From Flavobacterium pallidum (lineage in GTDB: Bacteria; Bacteroidota; Bacteroidia; Flavobacteriales; Flavobacteriaceae): 64,000 nt of DNA. The DNA is taken from assembly GCF_003097535.1 (NCBI RefSeq), contig NZ_CP029187.1:806001-870000 (forward strand), written 5' to 3'. Shown here in pieces: positions 59,375-64,000 of the stretch; the first letter of the stretch is position 1; every line of letters starts with the position of its first letter. A program made the translations under genes and the position numbers. Under the pieces are notes generated by a model. That model ran no database searches. It was not told the DNA's origin and was given only the letters and a program-made list of their open reading frames with translations.

Positions 59375-59452
59375 GAGCATGATCCCGCTTTACGGCTTTA
59401 TCTTGCTTCCGCTGCGCTACAGCAAGGATACCGCCTGCAATCGGGGCTAGGG
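59374..59452 (+). repeat. Dispersed hairpin element, copy C
   Basis: This 79-bp element begins GGAGCATG at the last base of the xth stop codon and ends ATCGGGGCTAGG. ATCTTGCT at 59400-59407 pairs with AGCAAGGAT at 59421-59429 with one bulge. The end sequence is identical to copy A over 12 bases. Confidence 0.85.
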
Positions 59453-59500
59453 TTCACAGAAAAATGAACGATTACAGTACACTATTAAATACCTACAAAA

Positions 59501-60463
59501 ATGATTAAGAAAGTTTCCGCCGCACTATTGATTATGGCTTTGTCCAGTTCATGCGTATCTAAAAAAGTTTACACCGACCTCGAGAACAAATTCGCCGACC
59601 TGAAAAAAGAAAGCCGCAAAATGGCCGACGACAATGAAGCGCTGCTCGCCGACAAGAACAAGCTCGAAATCGACCAATCGAACCTTCAAAAGGAATACGA
59701 CAAGACCAAATCCGAACGCGATAAACTGCAGGCGGATCTTGCTGCCGCCAATGCCAATATGAAAACGCTGCAGGCGTCTTACAGCGCTTTGGAAAAAAAC
59801 AGCGATGACGCATTGCAATCGAACATGACTAAAAACCGCGAACTTCTGGCAAAACTGGAAGCCAAGGAAAAAGCCCTTGCCGCCGAGCAGGAGCGCATCA
59901 ACAAACTTATGGCCGATTTCCAGGAACGGTCAAACCGCGTCACCGAACTCGAGGAAATGATGGCATCAAAAGAAGCCGGCATGAAAAAACTGAAGGAAAC
60001 ACTTTCAAAAGCGTTGAATGCCTTCGAAGGAAAAGGACTTACCATCGAACAGAAAAATGGCAAAGTGTATGTTTCCATGGAAAACAAACTGTTGTTCCAG
60101 ACCGGAAGCTGGACAGTCGGCGCAGAAGGCAAGAAAGCCGTAACCGAACTCGGAAAGGTTTTGGCGCAAAACCCAGAAATCGCCGTACTTATTGAAGGGC
60201 ATACCGATAACGATAAATTTGCAGGTGCCGTGGGCGGCATAGAGAACAATTGGGACCTTTCCACAAAACGCGCTACGGCTGTAGTGAACATCCTTTCAGA
60301 GAATAAAGGCATCAACAAGCAAAACCTCACCGCTGCAGGTCGCGGGGAATTCGCCCCAATCGCGTCAAACGACAACACAGAAGGCAAATCGAAAAATCGC
60401 CGTATCGAAATCATCTTAACGCCAAAACTGGACGAAATCAGTAAGATGCTGAATGATTTGTAG
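59501..60463 (+). CDS. OmpA family lipoprotein with coiled coil
   Basis: A 320-residue lipoprotein (MIKKVSAALLIMALSSSC, Cys18). Residues about 25-170 are a long coiled coil rich in Lys, Glu, Ala and Asp. The C-terminal 130 residues are an OmpA-like peptidoglycan-binding domain (EIAVLIEGHTDND, LTAAGRGEFAPIASN, NRRIEIILTPK). It would reach from a membrane to the cell wall. The period-8 repeat array begins on the base after its stop codon. Confidence 0.92.
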   Translation: MIKKVSAALLIMALSSSCVSKKVYTDLENKFADLKKESRKMADDNEALLADKNKLEIDQSNLQKEYDKTKSERDKLQADLAAANANMKTLQASYSALEKNSDDALQSNMTKNRELLAKLEAKEKALAAEQERINKLMADFQERSNRVTELEEMMASKEAGMKKLKETLSKALNAFEGKGLTIEQKNGKVYVSMENKLLFQTGSWTVGAEGKKAVTELGKVLAQNPEIAVLIEGHTDNDKFAGAVGGIENNWDLSTKRATAVVNILSENKGINKQNLTAAGRGEFAPIASNDNTEGKSKNRRIEIILTPKLDEISKMLNDL

Positions 60464-60530
60464 GAGTGCCTGAGTGCCTGAGTGCCTGAGTGCCTGAGTG
60501 CCTGAGTGCCTGAGTGCCTGAGTGCCTGAG
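60464..60530 (+). repeat. Octamer tandem repeat, eight units of GAGTGCCT
   Basis: GAGTGCCT is repeated eight times without mismatch (60464-60527), then breaks. The array begins on the first base after the OmpA lipoprotein stop codon (TAG at 60461-60463). It makes a false ORF on the minus strand (ALRHSGTQ repeats) that is not a gene. Confidence 0.95.
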
Positions 60531-60550
60531 TTCAAAATTACATTTTCAAT

Positions 60551-60580
60551 AAAAAAACCAGCTTTCGGGCTGGTTTTTTT
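60551..60580 (+). terminator. Terminator after the OmpA lipoprotein gene
   Basis: AAACCAGC and GCTGGTTT arms (60555-60576) form an 8-bp or longer stem around TTTCGG, with an A run before and a T run after. It lies downstream of the octamer array, so the array would be transcribed. It also suits the convergent EnvC-like gene. Confidence 0.75.
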
Positions 60581-60694
60581 TATTACTGTTAAAGCATATA
60601 ATCCGCACTTGAATCCATCGGAGGCAATTACTTTCACAAACCGTGAGGTATTCGTGTCTGTAGCCGAAGGCGTTTCCATAGTGTAGCGTTTATC

Positions 60695-61954
60695 CTACAT
60701 ATTATACAGCCAGCTCGCCGGATTCTGGTAGGTGGTATTCTGCGCAATCATGAATTTGATAACCGTCTTTCCCGTGTCGTTGTTGTGCCTTACCTTTCCA
60801 ATGGTTTGCTTGGTCGATACTTTATCTCCCTTACCTACTGAAACGCTGCTCAGGTTTTGATAAAGCGTAAAGAAATCCCCGTGTTGGATCACTACGGCGG
60901 TATTGATCGGGGATAATTTCTGGACACTGAAAACCGTTCCGCTGAATACCGCACGGGCACTCGCATCATTATCCGTAGTGATCTCGACGCCGCTGCAGTG
61001 TACCGTGAGCGAGCTGATCAACGGATGTGGCTGGTCGCCGTAACGCAAAGTGACAGTTCCTTTTTCCACGGGCCATGGAAGTTTTCCTTTATTTGCCTTG
61101 AAATTATCCGAAACGAGTTTTGCCTCAGGTGTCAGTACGATTTTTGTTGACGTTTCCGTTTTTTTGGTTTCGGCAGCTGTAGTCGTTTTCGGGTTTGCCT
61201 TCAGGTTGGCCGCTGCTGCCTTTTTATTGGCTTCGGCAATTGCAGCGCGAAGCAATTTATCAATCTGTTTATCGATGGCACGGCTTTCCTGTTGCTTTTT
61301 CTTGATTTCGGCGGCAATTTTCTTTTTGTCTTTCTTAATGGAATTGACGAGCTTTTCCTGTTCCTGTTTTTCTTTTTCGAGGGTCTTGCGTTCCTCTTCC
61401 TGTTCTGCAAGCAGTTTCTGCTTTTCGCTTTTTTGTGCATCAAGCTTACTGTTGAAACGCGCCAGCTCGGTTTGCTTCTTCTGGATTTGCGCGCCCTGCG
61501 CACGACGGTAATTCGCGTACTGCTTCATGTACTGCGCGCGCTTGTATGCCTGCAGGAAATTCTTGGAAGACAGTAAAAACATCGCCCGGCTTTGCTGTGA
61601 GCGGCTTTTGTATGACTTGACGACCATTTTGGAATATTCCGCCTTAAGGTCGGTGAGGTCGCGGTTCAGCCGGTTGATTTCAAGCTGGTTGATGTACATG
61701 TCGTTCTTTAGGCCTTTTGCCTGTTTTTCAGTAGTATTGATGAGCTTCTCGCGCAACTTGATTTTTTCGGTCTGCTGGGCGATAATGGTGGTAACTGATT
61801 TCTGTTTTTGGTTCTGCGATTCCAGTAAACGCTCTTTTTCCCGGATTTCCTCCTGGATTTCGGCTTTGCGCTTTTCGAGTTTTTCCTGGTCGATCTGGCT
61901 CCAGCCGAAGGCAGAAACAAACAGGAATAAAAACGTTAAGATTGTTTTTGGCAT
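60695..61954 (-). CDS. Murein hydrolase activator EnvC-like protein with degenerate LytM domain
   Basis: A 419-residue secreted protein, starting at the ATG at 61954 (MPKTILTFLFLFV, signal peptide). Residues about 20-250 are a long coiled coil. The C-terminal 120 residues are a LytM/M23-like domain, but the metal ligands are changed: the HxxxD motif reads HCSGVE, the later His of HLS is replaced in YQNLSS, and HLHFE is replaced by VIKFMI. EnvC-type activators have the same loss, so it should activate an amidase rather than cut murein itself. A longer frame to 62089 enters the DUF4292 gene. Confidence 0.9.
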   Translation of the reverse strand: MPKTILTFLFLFVSAFGWSQIDQEKLEKRKAEIQEEIREKERLLESQNQKQKSVTTIIAQQTEKIKLREKLINTTEKQAKGLKNDMYINQLEINRLNRDLTDLKAEYSKMVVKSYKSRSQQSRAMFLLSSKNFLQAYKRAQYMKQYANYRRAQGAQIQKKQTELARFNSKLDAQKSEKQKLLAEQEEERKTLEKEKQEQEKLVNSIKKDKKKIAAEIKKKQQESRAIDKQIDKLLRAAIAEANKKAAAANLKANPKTTTAAETKKTETSTKIVLTPEAKLVSDNFKANKGKLPWPVEKGTVTLRYGDQPHPLISSLTVHCSGVEITTDNDASARAVFSGTVFSVQKLSPINTAVVIQHGDFFTLYQNLSSVSVGKGDKVSTKQTIGKVRHNNDTGKTVIKFMIAQNTTYQNPASWLYNM

Positions 61955-61973
61955 AGTATTGGTTTTTGCAAAT

Positions 61974-62744
61974 CTAGTCAATATTGACCCTTTCATAACC
62001 ATCAGGCGCACTGTATGGAAATGTAAGGTCCTCGTTGAAATTGACGGTTTGGTATTCAATATTGATGGCGGTTTTCTTTTGGTTGTCAAAAGCCTCGATT
62101 TTTATTTCGGTAGGCAGTGACATTACCGGATATTCTTTGTAATTCGGGTAGAAGACATGCAGCATGCGGTTTTTTTGCATCTGCTCGATTTCCTGTTTTT
62201 TGGTCAGGAATTTAGAGGCTTCGAAATAAAATTCCTTTTGGGTTTCCTGGCCATTCAAATCCTCGAGTTTGTAAAATTTATCTTCGATTGAGGATTTGTA
62301 TTTGCCTTTCTTAAGATCATCCATCGCCTGCCCGATGAGCATGTTCTGGACTTTGCTGAAATTGAGGTCGGTCCCCAGCCACTTGCTCAGTGTCGAATAA
62401 TCGCCTTCAAAAAACTTGCCGTTGATTTTTTCGTAATATTTGACTTCAGTCGGCGTAATCAGTGCCTTAGCCATTGTAATGCCAAGCACGCGGATGCTCA
62501 CCAGGATTTTTTCGTCCTTTTTGATCTTGATTTCAGCATTGACATTTTGTGACTGCCTGTCGTCTTTATAAGAAACACTGGCTTTGATGTAGAGCGTTTT
62601 AAAATCACGTTGGGTGCTGTAGTGGTTTTCGATGACTTTTGCCGCCGTCAACGTAGTCGTGGCATTGGTTTCGGACACCAGTCCTTTCGTCGATTTACAG
62701 GAAACCAACAGCATCAGAACTCCGAGGCTGATATACTTTTTCAT
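61974..62744 (-). CDS. DUF4292 lipoprotein
   Basis: A 256-residue lipoprotein (MKKYISLGVLMLLVSC, Cys16) of the DUF4292 family. It is predicted to be a LolA-like half-barrel, by pattern only. It overlaps the TPR gene by four bases and precedes the EnvC-like gene. This three-gene order (TPR, DUF4292, EnvC-like) recurs in Flavobacteria and suggests a shared role in envelope assembly; the function is not established. Confidence 0.85.
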   Translation of the reverse strand: MKKYISLGVLMLLVSCKSTKGLVSETNATTTLTAAKVIENHYSTQRDFKTLYIKASVSYKDDRQSQNVNAEIKIKKDEKILVSIRVLGITMAKALITPTEVKYYEKINGKFFEGDYSTLSKWLGTDLNFSKVQNMLIGQAMDDLKKGKYKSSIEDKFYKLEDLNGQETQKEFYFEASKFLTKKQEIEQMQKNRMLHVFYPNYKEYPVMSLPTEIKIEAFDNQKKTAINIEYQTVNFNEDLTFPYSAPDGYERVNID

Positions 62745-64000
62745 TGCTTTTTCTTTTTTAATAACTGGTCGGCTTTCAGGAAATACTGTTCTTTTTTCTT
62801 AGCATCGCCAAGGCCATTCCAGGCTTCCCCGAGCTGGATATTGAAATTGATTTCCATATCGCGGTTGTCGACAAGGTAATCGATTCCGGCTTCAAGGGTG
62901 TCTTTAGCCTTTTTGAAATCCTTGAGCTGGTTGTATGCCAATCCTGAGAAATAATATAATTCCGGCTGCAGCGGAAACAATTCGATCAGTGCATCGGCTT
63001 TTTTTGCCAAAACATCAAACTGCTTGTTTTCGGCGTAAGCCTGGAGCATCAGGATCCTGGTTTCAAGGTCGTCGGGATGGTTTGCGGCATCGATTTCATA
63101 ATATTTTGCGGCTTTGGCCCAGTCTTTTTGGTTTTGGTAGAATTTACCCAACTCCTTTGCAGCATTTACATCCTTATCGCCATTCACATAACCGATGGCT
63201 TTTTCAAGATCGGCATCATATTTGGGATTGGTTTTGGTAAAAATCAAAAACTCGTTGATGATGCGTTGCTTCACTTTATTGTCAATCTTGCTGCTTTTCA
63301 AAGCCTGGTTCATTGAAACGACCGCCTTATCGCCGTCATTATTATTCAAATGGAATTTGAAAAGGCTTACCTGCGCCCAGTCTGATGTCGGGATTTCCTT
63401 TTCCAGCTGTTTTGCGATTTCCTGTGCTTTCTGTTCCTGGTTGCTGTTGGAATAGAGGTAAATCAGGGCAATATAATTCGACTCTTCCTTCGGGTTTTTC
63501 TTAATCTGATCGATAAGGTTGTCCTTTTCAGAACCCTGATATTTTGTATCTTTCAGGATGTCAGCTTTGTAAGCATCCCTTTTATCGGAATGCCCAACGG
63601 ATTCGTTAAGCTCGTTGATCATTGCAAGGGCTTTATCAAATTGTCCCGTTTTCATGTACAAAGAGGTGAGGTCTTCCTTATAACTGTCATCAAACGGGAC
63701 CAGTTTCTGTACCAGCGTAATGGAATTGTTGTAATCTTTGGTCTCATAGGTTACATCATACATCCCGGCCAGATACCAACGGTTTTTAGGCTCGATTTGT
63801 GAGGCTTTCTCATACGCTTCATAAGCCTCCTTATACCTTTTAAGATGCAGGTAATTTTTGCCGAGCTCACTTAAAACCACCGGATTATTCGGTTGCAGCT
63901 TAAGGCATTTTTCTAATGATTCCACCGCCTTGTCATAATTCTCGATTCCTTTTTGCTTCAGGGATTCGAAAAAAGACTCCTGGAACTGGTCCGAAACCGC
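62741..64000 (-). CDS. Tetratricopeptide-repeat protein (partial; 5' end beyond the window)
   Basis: At least 419 residues are visible, and the frame stays open to the last base, so the start lies outside. An internal GTG at 63925 is not the real start. The whole visible part is made of 34-residue TPR units (for example KRYKEAYEAYEKASQIEPKNRWYLAGMYDV). TPR proteins are scaffolds; this one is co-transcribed with the DUF4292 lipoprotein and EnvC-like genes. Its role is probably in the cell envelope. Confidence 0.9.
   Translation of the reverse strand, partial: AVSDQFQESFFESLKQKGIENYDKAVESLEKCLKLQPNNPVVLSELGKNYLHLKRYKEAYEAYEKASQIEPKNRWYLAGMYDVTYETKDYNNSITLVQKLVPFDDSYKEDLTSLYMKTGQFDKALAMINELNESVGHSDKRDAYKADILKDTKYQGSEKDNLIDQIKKNPKEESNYIALIYLYSNSNQEQKAQEIAKQLEKEIPTSDWAQVSLFKFHLNNNDGDKAVVSMNQALKSSKIDNKVKQRIINEFLIFTKTNPKYDADLEKAIGYVNGDKDVNAAKELGKFYQNQKDWAKAAKYYEIDAANHPDDLETRILMLQAYAENKQFDVLAKKADALIELFPLQPELYYFSGLAYNQLKDFKKAKDTLEAGIDYLVDNRDMEINFNIQLGEAWNGLGDAKKKEQYFLKADQLLKKKKQ

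Noticed and set aside
60464..60530. CRISPR array
   Set aside because: Units are only eight bases with no spacers, so this is a simple tandem repeat; no cas genes are in the window.
60416..60679. Minus-strand ORF of 87 residues with repeated ALRHSGTQ
   Set aside because: It is made by the octamer tandem array and overlaps the end of the OmpA lipoprotein gene; it has no promoter and no family.
61955..62089. Upstream start for the EnvC-like gene
   Set aside because: It would overlap the DUF4292 lipoprotein gene; the ATG at 61954 begins a proper signal peptide.
1..64000. tRNA, rRNA, prophage or insertion sequence
   Set aside because: No cloverleaf-forming sequence, rRNA-like stretch, transposase, integrase or phage gene was recognised on either strand; a tRNAscan or IS search would be needed to exclude short remnants.

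Overview
The window looks like a chromosomal segment of a Flavobacterium-like member of the Bacteroidota. The evidence is: the gliding lipoprotein GldH next to a RicT/PSP1-type protein and a class A penicillin-binding protein; a subtilase with a type IX secretion (T9SS) C-terminal sorting domain; a SusC/TonB-type outer-membrane barrel; an Nramp-Usp fusion; lycopene cyclase; an OlsF-like bifunctional acyltransferase; and the Bacteroidota promoter signature (TAnnTTTG at -7, sometimes with TTG at -33) in front of many genes. Coding density is high. No tRNA, rRNA, CRISPR array, prophage or intact insertion sequence was seen.

Layout. 1-9.6 kb: an anti-sigma-like outer-membrane protein, plsC, trpS, a membrane protein of unknown function, dprA, an HU/SPOR cell-surface protein, an acyl-CoA thioesterase and a large secreted protein of unknown function. 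9.6-21.3 kb: an enoyl-CoA hydratase, then a tetrapyrrole region. On the minus strand are hemJ, a MATE transporter, hemH and an AraC-type regulator. Divergent from these is the operon hemA-hemC-hemD-hemE-(GNAT)-(lipoprotein)-hemF-hemB. Every step from glutamyl-tRNA to protoheme is present except hemL (glutamate-1-semialdehyde aminomutase). 21.3-31 kb: a cytochrome c, ogt, a serine hydrolase, a DEDDy exonuclease, the T9SS subtilase, a fused oligopeptide ABC ATPase, a DinB-like protein and a two-subunit 3-oxoacid CoA-transferase. 31-38.3 kb: ricT-gldH-pbp1A, trhO with a methyltransferase, and a bacilliredoxin.

38.3-46.8 kb: lycopene cyclase, then a metal-homeostasis block. A putative outer-membrane protein and nramp-usp/mntR diverge around a perfect 20-bp palindrome that is a good MntR operator candidate. 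feoA-feoB follows with two tiny genes on the opposite strand; one of these encodes a 42-residue Cys-rich membrane protein. A Sco1-like copper chaperone ends the block. 46.8-64 kb: M13 peptidase, CDF metal exporter, TonB-type barrel, ArsC-like protein, CPBP protease with MenE-like ligase, OmpA, the OlsF-like acyltransferase, exonuclease III, a coiled-coil OmpA lipoprotein, a degenerate LytM (EnvC-like) protein, a DUF4292 lipoprotein and a TPR protein that runs off the window.

The most unusual non-coding signal is a family of four short dispersed elements (about 80-100 bp; 21266-21348 +, 30931-31008 -, 37622-37718 -, 59374-59452 +). They share a GGAGCT/GAAGCT-type left end and a GGGCTA-type right end. 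The internal hairpin arms differ between copies but stay complementary within a copy. Each lies just downstream of a gene and on that gene's strand. Period-8 and period-7 microsatellite-like arrays (for example eight units at 60464-60530) also occupy intergenic regions, and a heptamer-like stretch lies inside the trhO coding sequence. All function calls rest on reading the sequence and family knowledge; no database search was run.
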